Positions 24,619 through 34,432 are shown, counted from the stretch's first letter. The stretch: DNA of 35,886 bases from Syntrophobacterales bacterium (GCA_023229795.1 JALNYP010000037.1:1-35886), one strand, 5' to 3'. Notes: a model not told the origin generated them from the letters alone. A program made the numbers and translations.

Positions 24619-26688
24619 ATGGCACGCGAGTTGTTATTGGAGATTGGCACTGAAGAGATTCCGGCCCGTTTTCTGCCGCCGGTATTGGAGGAGATGGCCG
24701 CCTCCTTCCGCAAGATGTTGGAGGCCGAGCGCGTCGCGGTGGGGGAGATCCTCACCTGGGGCACCCCCCGGCGGCTGGCGCTGGTGGCCCGGGAGGCAGC
24801 CGAGGTCCAGGCTGAGGTGGAAACCGAGGAAATCGGCCCCCCCAAGGCCGTGGCCTTTGACGCGGCCGGCCAGCCCACGCCCGCGGCCCTGGGTTTTGCC
24901 AAGAAGCAAGGCGTGGCGGTCAGCGATCTCATCGAGTTGGACACCCCCCGGGGCGTTTATCTGGCGGTGAAGAAGAGCACCACCGGGCGGCCCACCGCGT
25001 CGCTGCTGCCGGAGCTGTTGCCGGCCTTTATCCTGGGGCTGAGCTTTCCCAAGTCCATGCACTGGGGGTCCGAGACCATCACCTTTGCCCGGCCCATCCA
25101 CTGGATCCTGGCCCGCTACGGCGGGGAGGTGGTGTCCTTTCCCCTGGGGGACGTGGTCAGCGGCGGCGTGACTTTCGGGCACCGGTTCCTGGCGCCCGGG
25201 GCCGTGGAGGTCAAGGACGCCGCGGCCTATGTGGCGGCCCTGAAGGCGGCCAAAGTCATGGTGGACCCGGCGGCGCGCCGGGTGTTGCTGGAACAGGAGT
25301 TAGCCGAGGCTGCGGCCGCGGTGCACGGCGAAGTGGTTCCCAATCCGGGACTGCTGGAAGAGAACACCTTCCTGGTGGAATATCCCTCGGTGGTGGTGGG
25401 AAACTTCGAGGACAGATTTCTGGCCCTGCCGGACGAGGTGCTCATTACCTCCATGCGGGAGCATCAGCGCTATTTCTCCCTGCGGGGGCCGGACGGCCGC
25501 CTGCTGCCCCATTTCATCGCGGTGAACAACACTATTACCCGGGACCCCAATGTGGTACGCCAGGGGCACGAGCGGGTAATCCGGGCTCGTTTGAGCGACG
25601 CCATGTTTTTCTTCCAGGAGGACGCCAAGACGCCGCTGGCCAACCGGGTGGAGGCCTTGAAAGGCGTAATGTTCCACTCGCTGTTGGGTACGTCGTATGA
25701 GAAGATGGAGCGCTTCCGGGAGGGGGCCGCAGCCCTGGCCCGGGATCTGGCTCCGGAGTTGGAACTGTCAGTCCGGAGCGCCGCCACCCTGTGCAAGGCC
25801 GACATCGTCACGGAGATGGTGGGAGAATTCCCCAGCCTGCAAGGCGTCATGGGCCGCCAGTATGCCAAACTGGACGGCGAGCCCGCGGAAGTGGCGGAGG
25901 CCCTGTTCACCCACTACCTGCCCCGCCATGCCGACGATGACCTGCCGCCGGACCGGGTGGGGGCCCTGGTGGGCCTGGCGGACCGCCTGGACACCATCTG
26001 CGGCTGCTTCGGGGTGGGCTTAAGCCCGACGGGCACCGCCGATCCCTACGGCTTAAGACGCCACGCCCTGGCGGTCATCCGCATCCTGCGCAGCCAGGAG
26101 CTGCACCTCGACCTGCCCCAGACCGTGGCGCAGACCCTGGAGCTTCTCAAGGGCAAAATCAGCCGCGGCGCAGACGAGACTGCGGCGGAGGTCCTGGATT
26201 TCTTCCAGGCCCGGTTGCAGAATCTCCTCCTGACCGAGGGTTTTGAGCACGAGACCATCACCGCGGTGCTGGCCACCGGCTGGCGGGACGTGATGGAGGC
26301 GGCGGATAAGGTGCGGGCCCTGCACGAGGTCCGCCAGAGCCCGGAATTTCCAGCCCTGGCCGTGGCCTTCAAACGGGTCATCAATATCGCCCAAGGAGCC
26401 GAAGGCGGCGAAGTGAATCCCGCGCTCTTCCAGTACGGGGAAGAAAACATCCTCTACCAATGCTCGGCCTTGATGGAGTCCCAGGTGACCCAGGCCCTGG
26501 AGCAGCGGAATTATCCTGAGGCCTGTAAGGCTTTGGCCGCTCTCCGCGGTCCGGTGGACGCTTTCTTCGAAAAGGTGCTGGTCATGTCTGAAGACCTCGA
26601 GCTGCGCCGCAACCGTTTGGCGCTGTTGGTGCGCATCAGCCGGACTTTCCTCACCATGGCTGATTTCTCCAAAATTACTACGGCCTAA
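24619..26688 (+). CDS. glyS: glycyl-tRNA synthetase beta subunit
   Basis: GlyS, 689 residues, the normal size, recognises tRNA-Gly. N-terminal MARELLLEIGTEEIPARF, the central EVLITSMREHQRYF and RLSDAMFFFQED blocks, the HD-like middle (HYLPRHADDDLPP) and the C-terminal helical anticodon-binding part ending SKITTA are all present. AGAGGA lies before ATG at 24619. ftsY starts 2 bases after its stop, so the two are read together. Confidence 0.97.
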   Translation: MARELLLEIGTEEIPARFLPPVLEEMAASFRKMLEAERVAVGEILTWGTPRRLALVAREAAEVQAEVETEEIGPPKAVAFDAAGQPTPAALGFAKKQGVAVSDLIELDTPRGVYLAVKKSTTGRPTASLLPELLPAFILGLSFPKSMHWGSETITFARPIHWILARYGGEVVSFPLGDVVSGGVTFGHRFLAPGAVEVKDAAAYVAALKAAKVMVDPAARRVLLEQELAEAAAAVHGEVVPNPGLLEENTFLVEYPSVVVGNFEDRFLALPDEVLITSMREHQRYFSLRGPDGRLLPHFIAVNNTITRDPNVVRQGHERVIRARLSDAMFFFQEDAKTPLANRVEALKGVMFHSLLGTSYEKMERFREGAAALARDLAPELELSVRSAATLCKADIVTEMVGEFPSLQGVMGRQYAKLDGEPAEVAEALFTHYLPRHADDDLPPDRVGALVGLADRLDTICGCFGVGLSPTGTADPYGLRRHALAVIRILRSQELHLDLPQTVAQTLELLKGKISRGADETAAEVLDFFQARLQNLLLTEGFEHETITAVLATGWRDVMEAADKVRALHEVRQSPEFPALAVAFKRVINIAQGAEGGEVNPALFQYGEENILYQCSALMESQVTQALEQRNYPEACKALAALRGPVDAFFEKVLVMSEDLELRRNRLALLVRISRTFLTMADFSKITTA

Positions 26689-26690
26689 GT

Positions 26691-28070
26691 ATGCGCCGCT
26701 GGTTTCGCAAAAAGGACAAAGATCAAGGCGCGGCGGGGGAAGAAGACGCGGCCGCCTTGAGGGAGGAGACTGAGCCGATTCTCCCGGCCGCTTCGGAAGG
26801 AGCGGAGACCGCGGAGGTCACCGGCCTCGAAGCGGAGGCGCCTGAAGCTCCCGCCGAAGAACAGACCGCGGCCGCGCCGTCAGCGCGCCGCGGTTTTTTT
26901 CGCCGTTGGCGCCGGGGTGCGCCGGAAGAAGACGCAGTCACGGAGGCGGAAGCCGCAGGCGAGGCCGCCGCGGCCCCGGTAGAGGTAATCCCGGAAGTCC
27001 CGGCAGAGCCCGCGGCAGCCCCCGAGGCGGAAGCGCCGGAGGTTATGCTTTCAGCCGAGGCCGAGGTGGTGTCGATCCCGGAGGCGGAGGCGCTGGAAAT
27101 AGCCCCGGAAATCCCGGAGGCCGAAGACCTGGAGGCCGCGGAGGAAGTTCCCGAAGCCGAGCGGCGGGGCATGTTTAGGCGCCTGCGGGAGCGCTTAACC
27201 CGGACCCGGGAGGCCCTGAGCGGCGGCATGGACCGGTTGTTTCACGGCCGCAAGGTCGTCGATGCCGAGCTTTTGGATGAACTTGAGGAATTGTTGATAA
27301 CTGCCGATCTGGGAGTGGAGACCAGCCTCTTTTTGATCCAGGCCCTGCAGGACAAGTTGCGGCGCCGGGAACTGGGAGACGTGGACAAGCTCAAAGCCGC
27401 GCTCAAGGCCGAGATGGTGGCCCTGCTCACCGGGCCGCCGGCCCCGGAAAGGAACGCTCGTCCCTGGGTGGTGCTGATGGTGGGGGTCAACGGCGTGGGC
27501 AAGACCACCACCCTCGCCAAGCTGGCCCACCGGGACCGTACCCTGGGGCTGACCACCATGCTGGTGGCCGCAGACACCTTCCGGGCGGCGGCCGTGGAGC
27601 AGTTGGAGATCTGGGGCGAACGGGTGGGCGCGGCGGTGGTCAAACAGAAGACCGGGGCCGATCCGGCTGCAGTGGTCTTCGACGGCATGGCCGCGGCCCT
27701 GGCCCGGGGGGTGGACACAGTGTACGTAGACACCGCGGGCCGCCTCCACACCAAGGTCAACCTGATGGAGGAGCTGAAAAAGATTCACCGCACCGCGGCC
27801 AAAAAGATTCCCGACGCCCCCCATGAGGTATTCCTCATTCTGGACGCCACCACCGGGCAGAACGCCCTGAGCCAGGCCCGGTTATTCCATGAAGCCGTAG
27901 GACTGACGGGCCTCGTGCTTACCAAGATGGACGGCACCGCCAAGGGCGGGGTAGCCCTGGCGGTGGTGCACCAAACCGGCATCCCGCTGCGTTACATCGG
28001 GGTGGGAGAAGGCATGGAAGACCTGCGGCCTTTCGACCCCGAGGCCTTTGTGGAGGCGATCCTGGGGTAG
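26691..28070 (+). CDS. ftsY: signal recognition particle receptor FtsY
   Basis: FtsY (459 residues) docks ribosome-SRP complexes at the inner membrane and hydrolyses GTP. The NG domain is intact: P-loop GVNGVGKTTT near residue 264, ADTFRAAA, DTAGRLHTK near 346, TKMDGTAKGG near 412 and closing GVGEGMEDLRPF. The first 160 residues are an acidic Ala/Pro/Glu region with three Arg-rich clusters: MRRWFRKK, RRGFFRRWRRG (67-76) and RRGMFRRLRERL (158-169). E. coli FtsY has an acidic A-domain with membrane-binding basic helices; three clusters is noteworthy. No ribosome-binding site is visible, so translation may be coupled to glyS. Confidence 0.96.
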   Translation: MRRWFRKKDKDQGAAGEEDAAALREETEPILPAASEGAETAEVTGLEAEAPEAPAEEQTAAAPSARRGFFRRWRRGAPEEDAVTEAEAAGEAAAAPVEVIPEVPAEPAAAPEAEAPEVMLSAEAEVVSIPEAEALEIAPEIPEAEDLEAAEEVPEAERRGMFRRLRERLTRTREALSGGMDRLFHGRKVVDAELLDELEELLITADLGVETSLFLIQALQDKLRRRELGDVDKLKAALKAEMVALLTGPPAPERNARPWVVLMVGVNGVGKTTTLAKLAHRDRTLGLTTMLVAADTFRAAAVEQLEIWGERVGAAVVKQKTGADPAAVVFDGMAAALARGVDTVYVDTAGRLHTKVNLMEELKKIHRTAAKKIPDAPHEVFLILDATTGQNALSQARLFHEAVGLTGLVLTKMDGTAKGGVALAVVHQTGIPLRYIGVGEGMEDLRPFDPEAFVEAILG

Positions 28071-28262
28071 GCGGCCCCTTCAGGCGCCCTTGCCGATAGA
28101 CCTCGGCGGGGGTCGGGCGTGAGTGCTTTTCTTATGAATTTTCGGGAAAATTTTCAATCTTCCTATTCAATAAATTCTTTTCTTCACTGCCTTAATAAAA
28201 TCCTGAGAAAGTGAGTCTAATAAATTTAACCATACCCATGACCGGGTGAAGGAACCGAATCG

Positions 28263-28763
28263 TTGGGCAGCGCACCGCCATTTTGGCGAAAGCCTCTATT
28301 GCTGTATTATTGGGCGCCTCCTATTCTCTGGGGCCTGATGGTCCTGGTCATGTCGGGAGATTGGGGTTCGGGGGGAAACACTTACGGCCTGCTCCAATGG
28401 CTGCTGTCCGGCTGGAAGGAACTGACCCCGGCCCAAGTGAAGTTGATCAATTTTTACCTGCGGAAAACCGGGCATGTGGTGGCTTACGGCCTGATGTACG
28501 TGCTGTGGTTCCGGGCTCTTCGGGTGCAGGCGGGTTATGGGCCCTGGGGCGCGTGCCTCCGTTCCCTGGCGGCTTGCCTGCTCTTTTCCACGTCCGATGA
28601 AGGACGCCAATGGCTTTATGCTTCCCGGACCGGCAGTATTTGGGATGTATACCTGGATCTATCCGGGTCAGGTCTGGCGGCGCTGCTGGCCGGCGCGGTT
28701 TGGAGGCCCCGGCCCCAAGGCGTATCCTTATCCGGGCCAGGCGAGGGGCTATCACCGGAATAA
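28263..28763 (+). CDS. VanZ-like membrane protein
   Basis: 166 residues with about four hydrophobic segments, matching the VanZ-like family: KTGHVVAYGLMYVLWF, then DEGRQ and a GSIWDVYLDLSGSG motif. The only reasonable start is TTG at 28263, with GAAGGA nine bases upstream. The role in non-resistant bacteria is unknown. The 192 bases between ftsY and this gene are AT-rich and show no clear element. Confidence 0.75.
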   Translation: MGSAPPFWRKPLLLYYWAPPILWGLMVLVMSGDWGSGGNTYGLLQWLLSGWKELTPAQVKLINFYLRKTGHVVAYGLMYVLWFRALRVQAGYGPWGACLRSLAACLLFSTSDEGRQWLYASRTGSIWDVYLDLSGSGLAALLAGAVWRPRPQGVSLSGPGEGLSPE

Positions 28764-28879
28764 TCTTTCAGGTTCCCTTGAAATGTGGTGAGGGAGAATT
28801 TACGTTAAGGTTCTAGTGCGTTAAAGGCATGATACATGGTTCGTTTTAATCCCGAGATTACTTCACCGAAAAAAACCTT

Positions 28880-30334
28880 ATGACTGTTACCTCCAAGTGT
28901 TTGAAAGCGGGCGGCATCGACCGTCCCCGGGCGAGGTGGGCCGCCGGGAGACTAAGGATCGGGCTGTTGATCCTCCTCCTGGCCGGGTCGTGGTTATCCC
29001 TGTGCGCCATCCCTTTGAGGGCGGCGGATGAGGGGAACCTTTTCAACAACGTAGTAGAGCACAAGTTGGCCAACGGCCTCAAGGTGCTGCTCTTGCGGGA
29101 ACCCCGGGCCCCCATTGTCACTCTCCAGGTCTGGTACCGGGTGGGCTCCCGGAATGAAGCCCTGGGCAAGACCGGCATCTCCCACCTGTGCGAGCACCTG
29201 ATGTTCAAGGGGACGGCCAAATATGGGCCCAAGTATTTCTCCCAGGAGGTGCAAAAGGTAGGCGGCACGGATAACGCCTTCACCTCCAGGAATTATACCG
29301 CCTACTTTGAAACCGGCCCCAAGGAGCAACTGCGGCACTGGCTGGAGATGGAAGCGGACCGGATGAAAGGCATCAACGTCGATGAAAAGGCCTTCGAGAC
29401 CGAAAAAAAGGTGGTCATAGAAGAACGGCGGTTGCGCACCGAAGACGACCCGGCGAGCTTTATGCAGGAAGCCACCATGGCCGCCACCTTCGAAGCCCAT
29501 CCGTACCAGTGGCCGGTGATCGGCTGGCTCCACGACATCGAAAGCATCTCCCTGGATGACTACCGCACGTACTACCATCGTTACTATCTCCCCAACAACT
29601 GCACCCTGGTGGTGGTGGGAGATATCGATCCCAAGGAGGCGCTGAGCCAGATCGAAGCGACCTTCGGGTCGCTGCCGGCTGGGCCGGAGCCCCCCAAGGT
29701 TACGGCCCAGGAACCGAAGCATCACGGGCCGATCCGGGTGGAGGTCCAGCGGGAGGCGCAGTTTCCGATAGTGGTCATGAATTACCACGTCCCCAACTGG
29801 CAGAGCGACGATGCCTATCCCCTGGATCTCATGACCAGGATCCTGTCGGCGGGACGCAGCTCCCGTCTCTATCACGATCTGGTGTACACCCAGAAACTGG
29901 CCCTGGACGCCGGCGCGGACTATGATTTTGACACCACCGACCCCTTCATCCTGACGCTATACGGCCAACCCATGCCGGGGAAGACCGTGCCCCAGGTGGA
30001 AGCGGCCCTGGAGCAGGAGATCAAGCGACTGCAGACCGAACTGGTGGGGGACAAGGAGTTGCAGAAGGCCAAAAATCAGGTGGCGGCCTCCTTTTACATG
30101 GGCATGGATTCCATCTTTTATCGAGCCATGCTGCTGGGGCGGACCGCGACCGTGGCCCGCTGGACCCTGCTGAAGGAATTTATCCCCAAGATCCAGCAGG
30201 TCACCAGCGAACAGATCAGGGAAGTGGCCAAAAAGTATCTGATCGCCGACAGCCGGACCACGGGAATCCTGATTCCCATCAAGACCGGCAAGGCCCCTAG
30301 CGGCCGGTTCCACCCCGGCGGAGTGATTCGCTAA
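28880..30334 (+). CDS. M16 zinc peptidase, active subunit
   Basis: 484 residues with a long N-terminal hydrophobic signal (RIGLLILLLAGSWLSLCAIPLRA). The inverted zinc motif HxxEH is H102, E105, H106 (HLCEH), with the distal glutamate pair near 181-182 (VVIEERR). This is the catalytic chain of a periplasmic insulinase/pitrilysin-like heterodimer. The ATG at 28880 has no clear ribosome-binding site; the start is the weakest part of the call. The paired chain follows after 45 bases, and an HtrA-type protease overlaps that. Confidence 0.88.
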   Translation: MTVTSKCLKAGGIDRPRARWAAGRLRIGLLILLLAGSWLSLCAIPLRAADEGNLFNNVVEHKLANGLKVLLLREPRAPIVTLQVWYRVGSRNEALGKTGISHLCEHLMFKGTAKYGPKYFSQEVQKVGGTDNAFTSRNYTAYFETGPKEQLRHWLEMEADRMKGINVDEKAFETEKKVVIEERRLRTEDDPASFMQEATMAATFEAHPYQWPVIGWLHDIESISLDDYRTYYHRYYLPNNCTLVVVGDIDPKEALSQIEATFGSLPAGPEPPKVTAQEPKHHGPIRVEVQREAQFPIVVMNYHVPNWQSDDAYPLDLMTRILSAGRSSRLYHDLVYTQKLALDAGADYDFDTTDPFILTLYGQPMPGKTVPQVEAALEQEIKRLQTELVGDKELQKAKNQVAASFYMGMDSIFYRAMLLGRTATVARWTLLKEFIPKIQQVTSEQIREVAKKYLIADSRTTGILIPIKTGKAPSGRFHPGGVIR

Positions 30335-30379
30335 GCCCCTGGGGCAGCGATCGGTTTGACTCAATCAGGCGCGATCCTT

Positions 30380-31789
30380 ATGGAGAAAAAATTGCTCAAA
30401 CGCTTTAGCTGGGTGGTTATCGCGATCATGCTGTGGAGCAGTGCGGCCTTCGCGGCTGCTCCGGCCTCCCAAGTGCTGGGAACTCGGGAGAAACTCCCCA
30501 ATGACCTGGTGTGGCTGTTCTCCCGGCAGGCCGAACTCCCTCTGGTGAACCTGCAACTCCTGATCAAAGCCGGCACCCTGGAAGAACCCCAAGGGAAGGA
30601 GGGCTTGGCCAACCTGACCGCCTCCCTCCTGCTGAACGGCACGAAATCCCGGACCTCGGCCAAGATCGCGGCAGAACTGGATTTCATGGGCGCGAAATTA
30701 TCGGCCTCGGGAGGCGATGATTTCGCTACGGTGAGCCTGACGGTGCTGAAAAAGGACCTGGGCCCGGCCCTGGAGCTGGTCAAGGATATCCTGCTGAATC
30801 CGACTTTTCCGGCGGCAGAGGTGCAGCGGAAGGTCAGCCAGTTCAAAGCGGCCTTGATCAGCGAAGAGGATGAGCCCATGACGGTGGCCTCCCGGGCCTT
30901 CACCAAGGACCTGTACGGCGCCTTTCCTTACGGCCATCCGGTCCTGGGCACGCAGGCAGGGTTGTCGGCCATTACCAGAGGCGACCTGGTGGAATTTCAC
31001 CGGAAGTATTACCGCCCCAATAATGCCGTGCTCAGCCTGGTGGGAGACTTGACCCCGGAGGAGGCCCAACAGTGGGTCACCAAGACCTTCGGGGACTGGA
31101 CCGCCAGCCCCATTGCGGCGGCCAAGCTTCCGGCCATTCCGAAACTGACGCAACGCAAAGTAATAGAGATTAATAAAGATATCACCCAGGCCAACATCAT
31201 TCTGGGAAACCTGGGGATCACCAGGAAAAATCCGGATTTCTATGCCCTCCAGGTGATGAATTACATCCTGGGAGGCGGGGGCTTCTCTTCCCGGCTCATG
31301 GACGATATCCGGGTCAATCGGGGGCTGGCTTACAGCGTGTCCAGTTCCTTTTCCCCAGGGTTGGAGCCCGGGCCCTTCGTCGTGGCCCTGGAGACGAAAA
31401 ACGCCACGGCCGGCGAGGCCATTACCCAGGTGGTGGAACAACTGCAGCGCATCAGGACCCAGCCGGTGACCACTGACGAGCTCAAAGACGCCAAGTCTTA
31501 TCTGATCGGCAGTTTTCCCCGGAAGATGGATTCCATGTCGAAACGGGCCTGGCTCCTGGGCTACGTCGAGGTCTACGGCCTGGGGCTGGATTACCCCTGG
31601 CGCTACCCGGAACTCATCGAGCATTTGACCCCCGCGGATATCCAGAAAGTGGCCGAAAAATATATCCACCCGGAAAACTATCTCCTGGTGGTCGTAGGAA
31701 ATAAATCTGCGATGACGTCGCTGCCGGGAGGATCACCCGGTCAGAAAAAAGAGGAGAAGAAGGATGAAAAAAAGCAGCCTCATAATTAG
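30380..31789 (+). CDS. M16 peptidase, motif-less partner subunit
   Basis: 469 residues, signal peptide MEKKLLKRFSWVVIAIMLW with cleavage near AFA-AAP. It aligns with the M16 fold but has LANLTASLLLNGT where the HxxEH motif would be. Conserved instead is the substrate-binding region SSRLMDDIRVNRGLAYSV of the non-catalytic chain. The C-terminus is a Lys/Glu-rich tail (KKEEKKDEKKQPHN), whose codons also hold the ribosome-binding site of the next gene. The ATG at 30380 gives a good signal peptide; a TTG at 30356 is in frame but not needed. Confidence 0.88.
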   Translation: MEKKLLKRFSWVVIAIMLWSSAAFAAAPASQVLGTREKLPNDLVWLFSRQAELPLVNLQLLIKAGTLEEPQGKEGLANLTASLLLNGTKSRTSAKIAAELDFMGAKLSASGGDDFATVSLTVLKKDLGPALELVKDILLNPTFPAAEVQRKVSQFKAALISEEDEPMTVASRAFTKDLYGAFPYGHPVLGTQAGLSAITRGDLVEFHRKYYRPNNAVLSLVGDLTPEEAQQWVTKTFGDWTASPIAAAKLPAIPKLTQRKVIEINKDITQANIILGNLGITRKNPDFYALQVMNYILGGGGFSSRLMDDIRVNRGLAYSVSSSFSPGLEPGPFVVALETKNATAGEAITQVVEQLQRIRTQPVTTDELKDAKSYLIGSFPRKMDSMSKRAWLLGYVEVYGLGLDYPWRYPELIEHLTPADIQKVAEKYIHPENYLLVVVGNKSAMTSLPGGSPGQKKEEKKDEKKQPHN

Positions 31790-33257
31790 TCTGATTTTAG
31801 TTGCCGTCCTCCTGGGCCTGAGCCCGCTGGCGCAGCCCTCGCGGGCCCAGACGCCGGCCAGCACCTCCTTGGCCCCGGATACTTTCGCCAATCTGGCCAA
31901 GCAGGTCTCGGGCGCAGTGGTCAATATCAGTACTGAAAAAGTGGTGAAAAATCAGATGCGGGAATTTTTCGGGGAAGGCCAGCCCCAGCAAGGACCGAGA
32001 CGGGGTCCGGGACCGGAAATGGGACCGAATAATCCCTTCGGTCCGGAAGGGCCTTTCCGGGATTTCCGGGATTTCTTCGATAAATATTTCGGAGAAATGC
32101 CCAAGAGCTTCAAGACCCGCAGCCTGGGTTCCGGCTTCATCATCGACCCCAAGGGGTATGTGGTGACCAATAACCATGTGGTGGAAGGCGCGGAGAAGAT
32201 CAAGGTCATCCTGGTGGGAGGCAAGGAGTATAAGGCCACCATCAAAGGCCGGGACCCCAAAACCGACCTGGCCTTGATTCAGATCGTCGATCCGCCGGCG
32301 GATTTGCCGTTTCTCAAGATGGGGGACTCCGAGGCCATTCAGGTGGGAGATTGGGTCCTGGCGGTGGGCAATCCCTTCGGCCTGGGCCACACGGTTACCC
32401 AGGGCATTATCAGCGCCAAAGGCCGGGTGATCGGCGCCGGGCCTTATGACAACTTCCTCCAGACCGACGCCTCCATCAATCCCGGGAACAGCGGCGGCCC
32501 GCTCCTGAACCTGAAAGGCGAGGTGGTCGGCATCAACACTGCGATTCTGGCCAGCGGGCAGGGCATCGGTTTTGCCACCCCCAGCAATATCGCCAAGTTC
32601 GTCATTCCCCAGTTGCAGGAAAAGGGCAAAGTGGTCCGGGGCATGATCGGAGTGCAGGTCCAGAATGTCACCCCGGAATTGGCCAAGAGTTTCGGCATGG
32701 CCGAACCGAAAGGCGCTTTGGTGGCCGAAGTCAATCCCGATTCGCCCGCGGCTAAGGCCGGTCTGCATCGGGGTGATATCATCATCGACTTCAATGGCCA
32801 CCCCATCCACGAGATGAATGAATTGCCGCGCATGGTGGCGGACACCGCGCCGGGGTCCAAGGCCACCCTCAAGGTGTTGCGCGAAGGCAAGGAAAAGACC
32901 TTTAACCTGACGATCTCGGAACTGACCGAAGAAAAGCAGGCCCAGGCCAAAGAAGTGGCGGGTGCTGAGAAAACCCCCCTGGGGCTCGAGGTGCAGAATC
33001 TGGACCCGAACCTGGCCCGGCAGTTCCGTCTGCGGGACAACAAAGGCGTGGTCGTGGTCCAGGTGGAATCCGGCAGCCCCGCGGCTGAGGCCGGGATGCG
33101 CGGCGGCGACATGATCCTGGAAGTCAACGGCGAGGTCGTCAGCACGGTCAAGGATTATCGGACGGCCGTGGCCAAGGTCAAGAAAGGGAGCGTCGTCCGG
33201 TTCCTGATCAAACGCGGCGGCCGCACCCTCTACCTGACGCTGGAAGTGCCTAAATAA
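31764..33257 (+). CDS. degP: DegP/HtrA-type periplasmic serine protease
   Basis: 497 residues: a signal peptide (MKKSSLIISLILVAVLLGL), a trypsin-like domain with catalytic H138 (TNNHVV), D168 (TDLALI) and S243 (NPGNSGGPL), and two PDZ domains (about 275-380 and 400-495). The Gly/Pro-rich stretch 72-98 (QPQQGPRRGPGPEMGP) lies in the LA-loop region. It degrades or refolds misfolded envelope proteins. It overlaps the M16 partner gene by 26 bases in another frame and has GAGGAGAAGAAGG right before its ATG, so the two are coupled. Confidence 0.95.
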   Translation: MKKSSLIISLILVAVLLGLSPLAQPSRAQTPASTSLAPDTFANLAKQVSGAVVNISTEKVVKNQMREFFGEGQPQQGPRRGPGPEMGPNNPFGPEGPFRDFRDFFDKYFGEMPKSFKTRSLGSGFIIDPKGYVVTNNHVVEGAEKIKVILVGGKEYKATIKGRDPKTDLALIQIVDPPADLPFLKMGDSEAIQVGDWVLAVGNPFGLGHTVTQGIISAKGRVIGAGPYDNFLQTDASINPGNSGGPLLNLKGEVVGINTAILASGQGIGFATPSNIAKFVIPQLQEKGKVVRGMIGVQVQNVTPELAKSFGMAEPKGALVAEVNPDSPAAKAGLHRGDIIIDFNGHPIHEMNELPRMVADTAPGSKATLKVLREGKEKTFNLTISELTEEKQAQAKEVAGAEKTPLGLEVQNLDPNLARQFRLRDNKGVVVVQVESGSPAAEAGMRGGDMILEVNGEVVSTVKDYRTAVAKVKKGSVVRFLIKRGGRTLYLTLEVPK

Positions 33258-33304
33258 TCCGCTGCCCTTAAGGGCCAAGGCGGGACATGCAGTTGGCGGG
33301 CAGG

Positions 33305-33328
33305 AAAGGGGCGGTTATCCGCCCCTTT
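33305..33328 (+). terminator. intrinsic terminator of the protease operon
   Basis: AAAGGGGCGG pairs with CCGCCCCTTT around TTAT; TCGCTGTTT follows. It lies 48 bases after the degP stop. The rest of the gap to 33540 is AT-richer with no gene. Confidence 0.8.
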
Positions 33329-33540
33329 CGCTGTTTAGGAATTAAAATAACTGTTTTCGGTTTTCGGTTAACTGATTAATAACCTTAAGCATTCTTCCGG
33401 CCCAAGCCAATCAGGCCCAGGTATCCAAAGAGTCGGGAATTTGAGGTGGCCGGCTGAATTTAAAGCCTTATATTGAAACGATGAGGACGCTGGACCAGTG
33501 ATCAAGCGATCCTTGATGAACTAAGCCCGGAGGAAGTGAC

Positions 33541-34422
33541 ATGAAACCGAAAATCGGATTTATGGGTCTGGGGATCATGGGGGCGCCCATGGCCGCCAAT
33601 ATCCTCAAGGCCGGGTACCCTTTAACCGTCTATAACCGCACCGCAGCCAAGGCCGAACCCCTGGCCAAGCTGGGAGCTCAAGTCGCGGCCAGCCCCAAGG
33701 CCCTGGCCCAGGATGCCCAGATCATCGTCGCCATGGTCACCGGCCCCGAGGCCCTTTACGAGCTGCTCTTCGGCCCGGAGGGCGCGGCCGAGGCTTTCGG
33801 CCCCGAGCAGGTCTTTATCAACATGAGTTCGGTGTCGCCCAGTTTCACCCTGGAACTGGGCAAAGAACTGGCCCCCACGGCCATCAGGTTCGTGGACGCC
33901 CCGGTATCGGGAACCAAGAAACCGGCGGAGGACGGCGCTCTCGTGATCCTGGCGGGCGGCAACCGGCAAAGGGTCCAGGAACTGGAACCCCTGTTCCTGA
34001 CCATGGGCAAGAAGGTGATTTATTGCGGCAAGACCGGCCAGGGCTCCATGATGAAGATGTTCATCAATCTGCTCCTGGGGCTGATGATGGAAGGCTTCGC
34101 CGAGGCCCTCAACTTCGGGCGGTTGGGCGGCCTAGACCTGGAGGCCATGTTGGAGACGGTGGCCTCCGGCGCCATGAACGCCCCCATGTTCCAGGTGAAG
34201 GCGGCGAACTTTAGGGACCAAAAATTTCAGGCGGCCTTTCCCCTGAAACACCTGGCCAAAGATGCTAAATTCGTGGTGGACACCGCCTACGAGCTAGGGG
34301 CGCCGGTGCCCGCCGGCCAGATGCTGCTGCACCTCTACCGGCTGGGAGTGGCGCAGGGCTGGGGCGATGAGGATATCAGCGCCATCGCCAAGGTCATGGA
34401 ATTCCTCTCACCGCCAAAATAA
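33541..34422 (+). CDS. beta-hydroxyacid dehydrogenase (succinic semialdehyde/glyoxylate reductase type)
   Basis: 293 residues, cytoplasmic. A Rossmann NAD(P) site GFMGLGIMGAPMAAN (6-20), the substrate signature DAPVSGTKKPAEDG and catalytic K172 (GSMMKMFIN) are visible. The substrate signature is that of the 3-hydroxyisobutyrate dehydrogenase superfamily members acting on 4-hydroxybutyrate/succinic semialdehyde or glyoxylate, as known from Geobacter. GGAGGAAG precedes the ATG at 33541. It is a single gene between two terminator-like structures. The exact substrate is unproven. Confidence 0.85.
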   Translation: MKPKIGFMGLGIMGAPMAANILKAGYPLTVYNRTAAKAEPLAKLGAQVAASPKALAQDAQIIVAMVTGPEALYELLFGPEGAAEAFGPEQVFINMSSVSPSFTLELGKELAPTAIRFVDAPVSGTKKPAEDGALVILAGGNRQRVQELEPLFLTMGKKVIYCGKTGQGSMMKMFINLLLGLMMEGFAEALNFGRLGGLDLEAMLETVASGAMNAPMFQVKAANFRDQKFQAAFPLKHLAKDAKFVVDTAYELGAPVPAGQMLLHLYRLGVAQGWGDEDISAIAKVMEFLSPPK

Positions 34423-34432
34423 AAGGCCGAAA

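Noticed and set aside
31797..33278. Open frame of 493 codons on the minus strand opposite degP
   Set aside because: It is fully antisense to a gene with an intact catalytic triad and PDZ domains; the translated protein has no recognisable domain.
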